The notes under the pieces: generated by a model
The model's database searches: none
What the model saw: only the letters and a program-made list of their open reading frames with translations
What the model was told of the DNA's origin: nothing
Assembly: GCA_024760545.1 (NCBI GenBank)
Contig: CP060501.1
Coordinates: 3,860,036-3,924,035, forward strand
Source of the DNA: Nitrospira sp.
Lineage (GTDB): Bacteria > Nitrospirota > Nitrospiria > Nitrospirales > Nitrospiraceae
Direction of reading: 5' to 3'
DNA: 64,000 nucleotides
Translations under genes and position numbers: made by a program
In this document: piece by piece, positions 8,635-17,132 of the stretch
How the letters are laid out: each line of letters starts with the position of its first letter
How positions within the stretch are numbered: position 1 is the stretch's first letter

Positions 8635-11600
8635 TCATGATCCTCTCGCCTCAATTTTTATCGTCCGGCCTTGCCTGCGCTCGCTCCACCACCTCCACAT
8701 GACATAGATGGGCGGAATCACAAACAGCGTCAGGACCATTGCGGAGAACACCCCACCGACCTGTGGAGCGGCGATCCGCTTCATTACATCCGCCCCGGTT
8801 CCCGTAGCCCACATGACCGGGATCAACCCGATGACATCGACCAAGCCAATCATCATCATGGGCCTAATGCGTTCGACTGCCCCCAGCTGGACTGTGTCGA
8901 TTAAATCTTCCAACGTCGTGAGCCCGCCGGCCGCTTTGCGTCGGGCGCAAGCTTCATCCAAATAGGCCAGCATGACCGCGCTGGTTTCCGCCGCGGTCCC
9001 CACGACAGTGATCAGCCCCACCCACACGGCAATGCTCATGTTGTAGCCAAGGATCGAGAGGTACCAGACGGCCCCGACTAATGAGAGCGGCACCCCGATC
9101 ATCACCATGAAGGTCTTGGCCACCGACGCAAAAGAAAAGTAAAACGTGACAAAGATGATCACGAGCGTCAGCGGCACGACGAACTTCAGTCGTTCCTTTA
9201 CCCGCTGCATGAATTCATACTGGCCGGACCAAACGATCGTATAGCCCGCTGGCAGTTCGACTTTTGCTGCCACAACCCTTTTAAGGTCCTCCACGTATCC
9301 GCCGACATCACGCCCCGTCATGTCCAAGAACACATACCCTGAGAGCATGCCGTTTTCGTCACGGATCATCGGCGGCCCATTGACGAAACGTAGTGTCGCG
9401 AGTTGCGCTAGCGGCACTTGCGCGCCGGTCGGCGTATCCACCAGCACGCGCTTCAGCTTTTCAGGATCATCCCGCAATTCACGGAGATAACGGACGTTGA
9501 TTGGATACCGCTCACGGCCCTCGATCGTCGTCGCGATGTTTTCGCCGCCGATGGCCGTTTCGATGATCTTGCCGACATCCATCAGCTTGAGCCCATAGCG
9601 TGCGATCTCCTCGCGATTGATATCGTAATCAAGGAAGTAGCCGCCTGACACTCGCTCTGCATACACGCTGCGCGTGCCTGGGACCTCTTTGAGCACCATT
9701 TCCAGATGTCCACCGATCTGTTCGATCTGTTTCAGATCGGGACCAAAGATCTTGATCCCGACCGGCGTCCGAATGCCAGTCGTCAACATGTCGATCCGGG
9801 CCTTAATCGGCATGGTCCAGGCGTTCGTCACACCAGGAATCTGGAGCGCTCGGTCCATTTCATCCACGAGTCCCTCATAGCTCAGACCTGGCCGCCACTG
9901 GTCTTTGGACTTTAGCTCAACCACGACTTCCATCATGCCAAAGGGCGCCGGGTCGGTGGAGGTTTCGGCTCGTCCAGACTTGCCGAAGACATGCTCCACC
10001 TCCGGAAAGGATCGCAGCTTTTGATCCATAATCTGCAGTAGCCGGCTGGCCTCCGTCACTGACAAGCCCGGCAAAGTCGTCGGCATATAGAGGATCGTGC
10101 CTTCGTACAGGGGCGGCATAAATTCGGAGCCCATCTGCTGGTAGAGCGGGACGATGCTGGCCATCAACACAATAGCTCCGATCACGACCGCTTTCCGATA
10201 GTACAAGGCCGTGCGCAGCACGGGCGCATAGAGCCGTTGGAGCCCGCGGGTGACAGGATGCTTCAGTTCCGGAAAGATCTTGCCTCGAATGAACGTCGGT
10301 AAGCAGGCCGGGACCAACGTGATGGCCAGGACCGCGCACATCACGATGGCCAGGTTGTTGGTCCAGGCCAGCGGCTTGAACATGCGGCCTTCTTGCGCTT
10401 CGAGCACGAAGACCGGGATGAACGAGATCGCGATGACGAGCACCGACGCAAAAATGGGCGGGCCGACTTCCTTGGCCGAATCGATCAGGACTTGGAGCCG
10501 ATCGCCGACCTTCCCATCTCGTTCCCATTCCTCGAGGCGTTTGTGGGCGTTGTCCACCATCACGATAGCGGCATCGACCATGTCTCCGATCGCCACGATG
10601 ATGCCGCCGAGCGACATGATGTTGATGCCGATGTTCATCAGATAGATGGGAATGAAAGAGATCAGGACGGCCAGCGGAAGCGTCAGGATCGGGACAATCG
10701 CAGAACGGACATGGAGCAAAAACGCCAGGATCAGTACCCCCGTGACCACCAATTCTTCGATCAGACTTTCCTTAGCCGTGGCGATAGATTCGTGAATCAA
10801 GTCGCTCCGGTCGTAGACCGTGACGACCTTCACGCCTTTCGGCATGGACGGCTCAATCTCTTTCAGCTTCGTCTTGACTCGTTCGATCACATTGAGCGCA
10901 TTCTCGCCAAACCGCATAATCACAATGCCGCCTGCGACCTCGCCTTGCCCGTTGAACTCCGCCAGCCCTCGTCTCATGTCCGGCCCGAGCCGGACCGTGG
11001 CTACGTCGCGCAACAGAATTGGCGTCCCGTTCTCGTTGACTGCCACGGCGATCTTCTCTATGTCCTCAGCCCTCTTGATGTAGCCACGCCCGCGCACGAC
11101 GTATTCGATCCCCGAAAACTCTACGACACGACCGCCCACGTCGTTGTTGCTCTGTCGAATCGTTTCGACAATAGAAGGAAGAGAAAGGCGATAGGCCAAG
11201 ACCTTGGTCGGATCGAGATTTACTTGGTATTGCCGGACGAAACCGCCGATACTCGCCACTTCAGCCACGCCCTCCACGGCGCGCAGCCAATACCGGAGAT
11301 ACCAATCCTGGAAACTGCGCAGGGCGGCCAGATCATGCCGGCCAGTCTCATCGACGAGGGCGTACTGATAGACCCAGCCCACGCCCGTCGCGTCTGGGCC
11401 GAGCTGCGGCGTGACCCCTTCCGGCATCCGTCCAGAGAGTTGGCTCAACCGTTCGAGGATGCGCGACCTGGCCCAATAGATATCCGTGCCGTCTTTGAAG
11501 AGAATGTAGACATAGGAGTAGCCGAAGTCCGAGAAACCACGGACGACCGTCACGTTGGGAGCTGACAGGAGCGCTGTGACGATCGGATAGGTAATTTGGT

Positions 11601-11787
11601 CTTCGACCAGATCTGGCGAACGGCCCTGCCAGGTCGTATAGACGATGACTTGTGTATCGGAGATATCGGGCAGTGCGTCGATCGGCGTTTGCCACATGGC
11701 CCAGAGTCCGACCGCTGAGAATGCGAAGACCAGCAGGAAGACGATGAAGCGGTTTCTCGCGCTGAATTCGATGATCCATTCAACCAC
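8635..11787 (-). CDS. cusA: Cus-type RND transporter (Cu+/Ag+ efflux pump)
   Basis: A 1050-residue heavy-metal RND pump of normal family length, starting at GTG. The transmembrane helix 4 motif AIGDMVDAAIVMVDNAHK (near residue 400) is the signature of the monovalent-metal (Cu+/Ag+) branch. The three methionines that relay copper in E. coli CusA have counterparts here, in LYMP, DPAPFGMMEV and RIDMLTTG. The protein should be the inner-membrane proton antiporter that takes copper or silver from periplasm or cytoplasm and delivers it through CusB to CusC. It is the last gene of cusC-cusB-cusA, 6 bp after cusB. Likely regulator: the Cys-tailed ECF sigma factor at 15317, by inference. Confidence 0.95.
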   Translation of the reverse strand: MVEWIIEFSARNRFIVFLLVFAFSAVGLWAMWQTPIDALPDISDTQVIVYTTWQGRSPDLVEDQITYPIVTALLSAPNVTVVRGFSDFGYSYVYILFKDGTDIYWARSRILERLSQLSGRMPEGVTPQLGPDATGVGWVYQYALVDETGRHDLAALRSFQDWYLRYWLRAVEGVAEVASIGGFVRQYQVNLDPTKVLAYRLSLPSIVETIRQSNNDVGGRVVEFSGIEYVVRGRGYIKRAEDIEKIAVAVNENGTPILLRDVATVRLGPDMRRGLAEFNGQGEVAGGIVIMRFGENALNVIERVKTKLKEIEPSMPKGVKVVTVYDRSDLIHESIATAKESLIEELVVTGVLILAFLLHVRSAIVPILTLPLAVLISFIPIYLMNIGINIMSLGGIIVAIGDMVDAAIVMVDNAHKRLEEWERDGKVGDRLQVLIDSAKEVGPPIFASVLVIAISFIPVFVLEAQEGRMFKPLAWTNNLAIVMCAVLAITLVPACLPTFIRGKIFPELKHPVTRGLQRLYAPVLRTALYYRKAVVIGAIVLMASIVPLYQQMGSEFMPPLYEGTILYMPTTLPGLSVTEASRLLQIMDQKLRSFPEVEHVFGKSGRAETSTDPAPFGMMEVVVELKSKDQWRPGLSYEGLVDEMDRALQIPGVTNAWTMPIKARIDMLTTGIRTPVGIKIFGPDLKQIEQIGGHLEMVLKEVPGTRSVYAERVSGGYFLDYDINREEIARYGLKLMDVGKIIETAIGGENIATTIEGRERYPINVRYLRELRDDPEKLKRVLVDTPTGAQVPLAQLATLRFVNGPPMIRDENGMLSGYVFLDMTGRDVGGYVEDLKRVVAAKVELPAGYTIVWSGQYEFMQRVKERLKFVVPLTLVIIFVTFYFSFASVAKTFMVMIGVPLSLVGAVWYLSILGYNMSIAVWVGLITVVGTAAETSAVMLAYLDEACARRKAAGGLTTLEDLIDTVQLGAVERIRPMMMIGLVDVIGLIPVMWATGTGADVMKRIAAPQVGGVFSAMVLTLFVIPPIYVMWRWWSERRQGRTIKIEARGS

Positions 11788-11793
11788 GGGCGT

Positions 11794-13059
11794 TCAATCC
11801 TTCATCTTCATGCCGGGCATGCCACCCATGCTCTCGACGACGGCCTTAAGACGGCTTTCGCTGTCAATTAAGAAGTTGGCTGAGGTGACAATGTGCTCAC
11901 CTTCTTTCAGACCTGTCAGCACTTCAGACCATTCGCCGGTCTTGACTCCGGTTTTGATCAGGCGCGGCTCGAGTTTCCCGTCGCCCAGATGGAGAAAAAC
12001 GACCTGCTTTTGTCCCGATTCGATGATGGCTTCTTGCGGAATCGCCAAACGAATGCCCAAATTCACCCGCAACTCCACGTTGGCATACATGTCCGGCTTG
12101 AGCGTGTCATCACGGTTGTCGAGTTCGAACCGCACCTTTGCCGTGCGGGTTTTCGGGTCCAAGGTGGGATAAATGAAGCTCACGTGGCCAGTCAGCGCCG
12201 TGCCAGGGTCGTAGGAGAGGGTGACGGCAGCATTCTGTCCCGCTTTGATGAACGACAGCTCGTATTCGTAAATGTCCGCCAAGATCCAGATATGGGAGAG
12301 ATCCGCAATGGTATAGAGTTCTACTCCAGCATCCACATGCGCACCGGCGAGGGCGTCCTTCTTGATCACCGTTCCGGTGATGGGCGAATGGATCGGCAGG
12401 GTTTTCAGCACCTTCCCGGTCTTTTCGAGTTCTTGGATGTGATCATCCGTGATATCCCAGAGCTGAAAGCGGCGCTTGGTCGCTTCGAGCAAATCCTTGG
12501 AGCCTTGCGCCACTTCGGGAAACTCGCTGCCCCCCAATTGCTTCTGACTATGCACCGCGAGGAGATACTCCTCTTGAGTTGCGACCAGATCGGGACTATA
12601 GATCGTGAAGAGCGCCTGACCTTTCTTCACGTGATCCCCGAGCGCGCTGACGAACAGCTCTTCGATCCACCCGTGAAACTTGATCGTGACTTTGGCCTGC
12701 TTGCGCTCGTCAATGGCAACTCTGCCGACCGTGCGGATACTCTTCTCCAAGGGACGACGTACCACCTGCCCATACTTCACCCCGATTGTTTGCAGCCGTT
12801 CCGGTGCAATGGTCACGATGCCTGGCACACCTTCGGACTCGAGGGGAGTCTCCGGTCCAACCGCTTCCTCCACCGGGGCCGGTTTCCTCTGTTGCTCCTT
12901 TCCCATCCCCGGCATGTCCATCCCGGCCATCTCGTCCTGTCGGGAATCCGTCGGTGGAGGCACCACCGGCCTCGTCGTCAACCAGACAACTGCGGCAGCG
13001 GCTATGATTATGATGAGGACCGCTGCCATACCGATGACACGCTGACGAGTCATGATCAC
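11794..13059 (-). CDS. cusB: Cus-type periplasmic adaptor (membrane fusion protein)
   Basis: A 421-residue HlyD-like adaptor. An N-terminal membrane anchor (about residues 10-28) is followed by a Met-rich stretch (MAGMDMPGM, near residues 44-52), a plausible Cu+/Ag+ capture site as in CusB. Barrel-sandwich and beta-barrel domains follow (IYSPDLVATQEEYLLA; HSPITGTVIKKDALAGAHVD; GIRLAIPQEAII). Another Met cluster closes the protein (MGGMPGMKMKD). The GTG at 13059 overlaps the cusC stop by 4 bp; an ATG two codons later (13053) is the alternative start. It links CusA to the outer-membrane channel CusC. Confidence 0.93.
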   Translation of the reverse strand: MIMTRQRVIGMAAVLIIIIAAAAVVWLTTRPVVPPPTDSRQDEMAGMDMPGMGKEQQRKPAPVEEAVGPETPLESEGVPGIVTIAPERLQTIGVKYGQVVRRPLEKSIRTVGRVAIDERKQAKVTIKFHGWIEELFVSALGDHVKKGQALFTIYSPDLVATQEEYLLAVHSQKQLGGSEFPEVAQGSKDLLEATKRRFQLWDITDDHIQELEKTGKVLKTLPIHSPITGTVIKKDALAGAHVDAGVELYTIADLSHIWILADIYEYELSFIKAGQNAAVTLSYDPGTALTGHVSFIYPTLDPKTRTAKVRFELDNRDDTLKPDMYANVELRVNLGIRLAIPQEAIIESGQKQVVFLHLGDGKLEPRLIKTGVKTGEWSEVLTGLKEGEHIVTSANFLIDSESRLKAVVESMGGMPGMKMKD

Positions 13060-14360
13060 GGTTTTCTTTCCGACAACGGGCCGTCGAATGCCCCACCCGT
13101 TACAGCTTCGAGCCGAGCGAGCGCTTTCTCGTGGTTTACCATCTCGCCATGCAGCTCAAGCTGGCTTTCTTGCAACGTCAGGAGGCTATTCAGCAGCGTG
13201 AGGAAGTCTACTTTCCCCACCGCGTACCCTGCTTGCGCGGCCTGCAGGCCGAGCGTGGCCTGGGGAATGATGGCATCGCGTAAGATGGTGATCAGCCGCT
13301 CGGCCCGCTGGGCCTGCACAAATCCATCTTTCACCTGGAACAACAGATCCTGACGAGTCGCCGTAAAATCCTCACGCGCTCCCTCTAAGCTGGCTAGCGC
13401 TTCTCGGACCCCTTGTTTCTGTTTGGTTTCATAGAATAAGGGGATCTTGATGCCCACCATCACCTGGTAGCCGTTGTCATTGATCTTGTCGTTGCGGATG
13501 CCGAGAGCTGTGACATCGAAATCCGGATAGAACTGTCGCTTCGCAAGGGAGACAACCCGCTCAGAACGATCGATGCCTTTTGCCGTCGCGAGCAGCGCAG
13601 GTGAGAATTCGTTTGCCCGCCTGTTGAGTTCCTGAAGAGGGAGTGTCAGAAGGGTACTCTGTACGTCTTCCGGGGTGCCCAACGGACCATCTGGTGGACG
13701 ATTCAAGAGCCGATTGATGGCTGCGTGAAGGCTCTCTTTCTGCTGGTCGAGGACGGCCAGCCGATCGAGGACGCGTGAAATTTCGACCTGGGCGCGAAAC
13801 ACGTCCTGCTGCGCGGCTTGCCCAACGCTGTATCGAGTCTTGGCTGTCTTCTCGAATTGCGTCAGCAGTCCCTTGTTTCTCCCCACGATGTCGATGCTCT
13901 TATGGACGAAGTGGAGATCGAAATAAGCCTGCTTCAGCGCTGCCACGAGCCGCAAACGGGCCGCAAGATACTCTTGTTCCATTCGCTCCGCCTCCTGTTG
14001 AGCGACTTCTCCTCTCAGCTTGAGCTTGCCCGGAAAGGGGATGTCCTGCCCGACTCCATACATCACCCCTTCAACTACGGGAGGCACCATCGGCATACGC
14101 TGATAGCCAATTTGAAGACGAGGATCGGGCAAGGTCTGAACTTGTGGTACGACCGCCTTCGCGGATTCCCATCGTTGGCGGGCCGCCTTAATCTCGGGAT
14201 TTGCGGCTTCGAGTTCTCGAATAAGGCTGGAAAGCTCCAAGCGTGGTTCAGCCGATTCCTCGGCCGCGCCGACCGGCCAGGGGAGAAGCAGGAGCGTTAG
14301 CGTAATCAGCCACCCGGCCCGCACTCGAGGGAATGAAAGAGGGATACGAGTGTGTTTCAT
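13056..14360 (-). CDS. cusC: Cus-type outer-membrane efflux channel (TolC family)
   Basis: A 434-residue TolC-family protein with a signal peptide (residues 1-32, ending VGAAEE). It contains the duplicated outer-membrane efflux domain with long coiled-coil helices (first half from SSLIRELEAANPEI, second from ELNRRANEFSPALL). The DPRLQIGYQRMP and GVGQDIPFPGKL segments are typical of metal-RND outer-membrane factors. As the exit duct it completes the CusCBA tripartite pump. It overlaps cusB by 4 bp (GTGA), so translation is coupled. A small exported Met/Cys-containing protein lies 83 bp upstream. Confidence 0.92.
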   Translation of the reverse strand: MKHTRIPLSFPRVRAGWLITLTLLLLPWPVGAAEESAEPRLELSSLIRELEAANPEIKAARQRWESAKAVVPQVQTLPDPRLQIGYQRMPMVPPVVEGVMYGVGQDIPFPGKLKLRGEVAQQEAERMEQEYLAARLRLVAALKQAYFDLHFVHKSIDIVGRNKGLLTQFEKTAKTRYSVGQAAQQDVFRAQVEISRVLDRLAVLDQQKESLHAAINRLLNRPPDGPLGTPEDVQSTLLTLPLQELNRRANEFSPALLATAKGIDRSERVVSLAKRQFYPDFDVTALGIRNDKINDNGYQVMVGIKIPLFYETKQKQGVREALASLEGAREDFTATRQDLLFQVKDGFVQAQRAERLITILRDAIIPQATLGLQAAQAGYAVGKVDFLTLLNSLLTLQESQLELHGEMVNHEKALARLEAVTGGAFDGPLSERKP

Positions 14361-14443
14361 GACCCACCTCCGACGGTAAAAAGCATTACCGCCCGCTCAG
14401 CGTCAGCAGCTAAGCAGGGGACGACGAAACCGGAGGTGGACGA

Positions 14444-14797
14444 TCAGATGCGAAGAACCGAGGAGGAGCTTATAGAGAGAGGAACAAGGGAATACGCCGT
14501 ACTCCAAGACCACATCGTCTCAGTAGAGACATCGGTGGAGATTCCGGGATGATTGAGTAGAGACGGAACAGGATCAATCACCACCACGCTGTTTTTTATC
14601 TGACGCTCAGGAGACGCGGTCAGTGAGGGAGAGCACATGATGGCCCCGTCCATTGGACAGGCCATATCATTCATTTCTTCAGACACCTGTGGCAGGTCGT
14701 CAGCCAACGATAAATCCGGCACCGAACACATTATCCCGACGATCTGGCAGAAGGCAAAGACCAGAACCATGAACCGTATGGTAGCTTGGACACGCAT
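14444..14797 (-). CDS. small exported Cys/Met-containing protein at head of cus operon
   Basis: A 117-residue protein. The N-terminus is hydrophobic (residues 8-31) and ends DLSLADD, a probable signal peptide. The mature part has the cluster MNDMACPMDGAIMC, rich in Met and Cys and fit for copper or silver. The end is hydrophobic and Ser-rich (SLVPLSISSSSVLRI). Ribosome-site spacing at the first ATG is poor; the internal ATG at MVLVFAF is possible. Comparable small leader proteins precede both czc clusters here. By position and composition it resembles CopL/DUF2946-type metal-binding leader proteins, but sequence similarity is too weak to assign a family. Confidence 0.55.
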   Translation of the reverse strand: MRVQATIRFMVLVFAFCQIVGIMCSVPDLSLADDLPQVSEEMNDMACPMDGAIMCSPSLTASPERQIKNSVVVIDPVPSLLNHPGISTDVSTETMWSWSTAYSLVPLSISSSSVLRI

Positions 14798-15316
14798 TAT
14801 AAAATAAAGCCGACCTCTCCCACGCTAGGGCAATTAGTATACGCTCATTCGAGCAGGTCCATCAAGTCCAGCAAACTCCCTACAGGAGCATCAACAATGC
14901 CAGCAAACCAATTCGAGGAGCCTCACGGAATAGGAATTATGATTCCAAGAGATTGCGACGATCTCCAGTCGATGATGTCGATTTCTTTCCATGCAAGTAG
15001 TGGGGCGTTTCCGGACAGCTGCGTAGTTTGTAACCGTGGCGAATTGCCTCACGTGAGAGGATCAAGCAGAGCCATCCAGTTAGCGAAGTGAAGGAACAAG
15101 AAAGAATGTTGCCTGACTTGATGATACCATCCATATGGGCATGTCGTTCTACCGAAGCTTCGGTGACCATCTCCCGCTGGTGCGCAAAAGACGGCGCGAA
15201 CCGAGTCAAATTCAATTTTGTGGTGGGCATACGGGCGTGTTCTACACCAGAAATGGATTACCGCAGAAGGTCGGAATTCTGAGCTGCAGGTATAATGCGA
15301 TACGAAAGAGCTTCCC
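14798..15316. other. 519-bp stretch without a recognisable gene
   Basis: Between the cus leader gene (minus) and the ECF sigma gene (plus). Both strands have short open frames but none has a family resemblance or a convincing ribosome site. A TATAAT at 15291-15296 lies 20 bp before the sigma-factor ATG and is a possible -10 element; no good -35 is seen at the right spacing. Confidence 0.4.
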
Positions 15317-15907
15317 ATGACTACGCCAAAGAAGAAACAAACCGGTTTGTCTTCTAATGCCGAGTCAGTCATTCATCGACTAGCAGAGAATCAATCCCTT
15401 TTCGAGGCATTCCTGCGCCGTCGGGTGGAGGATGACTTCATCGTCCAGGACCTCCTCCAGCAGAGCTTGGTGAAAGCTATTCAGCAACAGCATTCGTTGA
15501 ACAACGAAGAAAGCGTAGTGCCGTGGTTTTATCGAATACTTCGCAATACCGTGATCGATTACTATCGTTCAAAAGCATCCGAGAAAGCCAGACGAAACGA
15601 TTTTCTGGAACAAGCCAAGGTCTTAGCCGACGACCATGTACCGTCGTTGGATGAGGTCAAATCGACGGTGTGTCGCTGCCTGGATGACGCCATATCGGTT
15701 CTTCGTCCAGGTTATTCCGAATTGATCCGACGGATTGATTTGGCGGGTGAAACCGTCTCTGTAGTCGCAAAAGATTTGCAGATCACGCCCAACAATGCAA
15801 CGGTTCGCCTTCATCGCGCCCGTCAGGCTTTACGACAAAGTTTGGAGCTGTCATGCGGCGTATGCAGCACGCATGGTTGTATCAACTGCACGTGCAAAGA
15901 ATCCTAG
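15317..15907 (+). CDS. ECF sigma factor with Cys-rich C-terminal tail (CorE-like)
   Basis: A 196-residue sigma-70 family protein of the ECF type. Region 2 is around VVPWFYRILRNTVIDYYRSK and region 4 around SELIRRIDLAGETVSVVAKDL to VRLHRARQALRQSLE. No anti-sigma gene lies beside it. Instead the protein ends in a tail with five cysteines (CGVCSTHGCINCTC). That layout matches the ECF group of CorE from Myxococcus, whose Cys-rich tail senses copper and switches the sigma factor directly. Position beside cusCBA supports copper sensing and control of metal genes here, by inference. Confidence 0.85.
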   Translation: MTTPKKKQTGLSSNAESVIHRLAENQSLFEAFLRRRVEDDFIVQDLLQQSLVKAIQQQHSLNNEESVVPWFYRILRNTVIDYYRSKASEKARRNDFLEQAKVLADDHVPSLDEVKSTVCRCLDDAISVLRPGYSELIRRIDLAGETVSVVAKDLQITPNNATVRLHRARQALRQSLELSCGVCSTHGCINCTCKES

Positions 15908-16038
15908 AACTTGCGCGATTTCATCCATGTGCCGGTCCCTTCCCGCGTGAACTGTAACATTCGGTGGCTCCTTCCGTCAGTAAAGGTGTACGAGGCGAAT
16001 CAATCGACTCAGAACCCACAGATGATAAGGAGGTAGTA

Positions 16039-16104
16039 ATGCAGATATTGGCAGTACAGATCGACGGTAGGACCAGCGGGCATTGCATTGTAAGAATTAT
16101 CTAG
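16039..16104 (+). pseudogene. decayed heavy-metal-associated (HMA) domain remnant
   Basis: A strong ribosome site (AAGGAGG) precedes an ATG and 21 codons reading MQILAVQIDGRTSGHCIVRI. This matches the first strand and metal loop of a copper-chaperone-like HMA domain, where GMTCGHC is expected. The Met and first Cys of the loop are replaced by Arg and Ser, and a TAG follows directly. The in-frame continuation (AVKG) still resembles the family for a few residues before running into the end of the CDF gene. It looks like the stump of a deleted metallochaperone gene. Confidence 0.5.
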
Positions 16105-16118
16105 GCAGTGAAGGGCTG

Positions 16119-17000
16119 CTATTCCACCTGAATCCTCTCCGATCGTTCCTCCATAATCTGAAGAGTGGTATGCTCAATTTTCCACCGGTCTCGTAGCAAC
16201 GATTGAAGACGGCCCAACACTGCATCCCGATCCTCACCTACCGAGACCACCACGTGAGCGCTAAGGGCGTCCAAGCCGGTAGTAATGGTCCAAATGTGAA
16301 GATCATGAATTCCTATCACCCCAGGCACACCAGCCATGGCTTGTCCCACCTGTATAGCGTTCAGATGAGTCGGCACCCCTTCCATGAGGACATGCGCGGC
16401 TTGAGAAAGCAGTCCCCATGTGCGCCACACAATAAAGAGACTGATTCCAGCGCTCAGGAGAGGATCGATGAGCACCCATCCAGTCATCCAGATGATGCTC
16501 CCGCCGAGTATGACCCCGAACGAACTAATGGCATCACTGAGCATTTCGAGATAAGCACTGCGAACATTCAGACTTGATGCGGATTCGTGAGCAAGCAGTT
16601 TCATGCTAGCAACATTTACAGCGAGGCCGACAAGTCCGATGAACAACATCGGAATGCCAAATACATGGGCCGGCTCGAATACACGTCGGTACGCCTCGTA
16701 GAGAATCCAGACCGACAGCAACAACAGCACCACGGCATTAGTAACAGCGGCAAGTATCTCAGCACGGTGATACCCATAGCTTTTCTCCGGCGTGGATGGC
16801 CTTTCCGCCATCCACATGGCAAACGCACTGAGTCCAAGCGCTGCCACATCCGTCAGCATATGGCCTGCATCCGCCAACAACGCTAAACTTCCCGTGAACA
16901 AACCGCCGATCACCTCAATGACCATAAACGTTCCAGTCATCATTAGGACGATCAGCAGATTTTTTTGCTGTCCGGATCTGCGTTCTGAATGGCTATGCAT
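16119..17000 (-). CDS. czcD: cation diffusion facilitator (CzcD/ZitB type)
   Basis: A 293-residue CDF exporter. The start MHSHSERRSG has GAGG upstream. Six membrane helices are seen. The Zn2+ transport site is present: ALLADAGHMLTDVAALG (H/D in helix 2) and LEMLSDAISSFGVILGG (S/D in helix 5). A C-terminal cytoplasmic domain (from about residue 205: VPTHLNAIQVGQAMAGVPGVIGIHDLHIW) carries the usual HDLHIW motif. The protein exchanges cytoplasmic Zn2+/Cd2+/Co2+ for protons, passing them to the periplasm where CzcCBA can expel them. It lies 132 bp downstream of czcA, probably in the same operon. Confidence 0.92.
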   Translation of the reverse strand: MHSHSERRSGQQKNLLIVLMMTGTFMVIEVIGGLFTGSLALLADAGHMLTDVAALGLSAFAMWMAERPSTPEKSYGYHRAEILAAVTNAVVLLLLSVWILYEAYRRVFEPAHVFGIPMLFIGLVGLAVNVASMKLLAHESASSLNVRSAYLEMLSDAISSFGVILGGSIIWMTGWVLIDPLLSAGISLFIVWRTWGLLSQAAHVLMEGVPTHLNAIQVGQAMAGVPGVIGIHDLHIWTITTGLDALSAHVVVSVGEDRDAVLGRLQSLLRDRWKIEHTTLQIMEERSERIQVE

Positions 17001-17132
17001 GAGAGCCTCTTTCGTTTGAGCCGCTGGCTTTCTCCAGTCTTGCTTGTAGTAGGTTCTGCATCGTAATTGTGCCCCAGGAGTAGCAATCATACTGTCGAAG
17101 CACGATAAGCCTCTTCACAATCATGGTTTTGT

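Noticed and set aside
10393-11565. A 390-codon open frame antisense to cusA
   Set aside because: Composition is Asp/Arg/His-rich as expected from the antisense frame of a GC-rich transporter gene; cusA is certain.
11893-13353. A 486-codon open frame antisense to cusB/cusC
   Set aside because: No family features; it spans two well-supported genes on the other strand.
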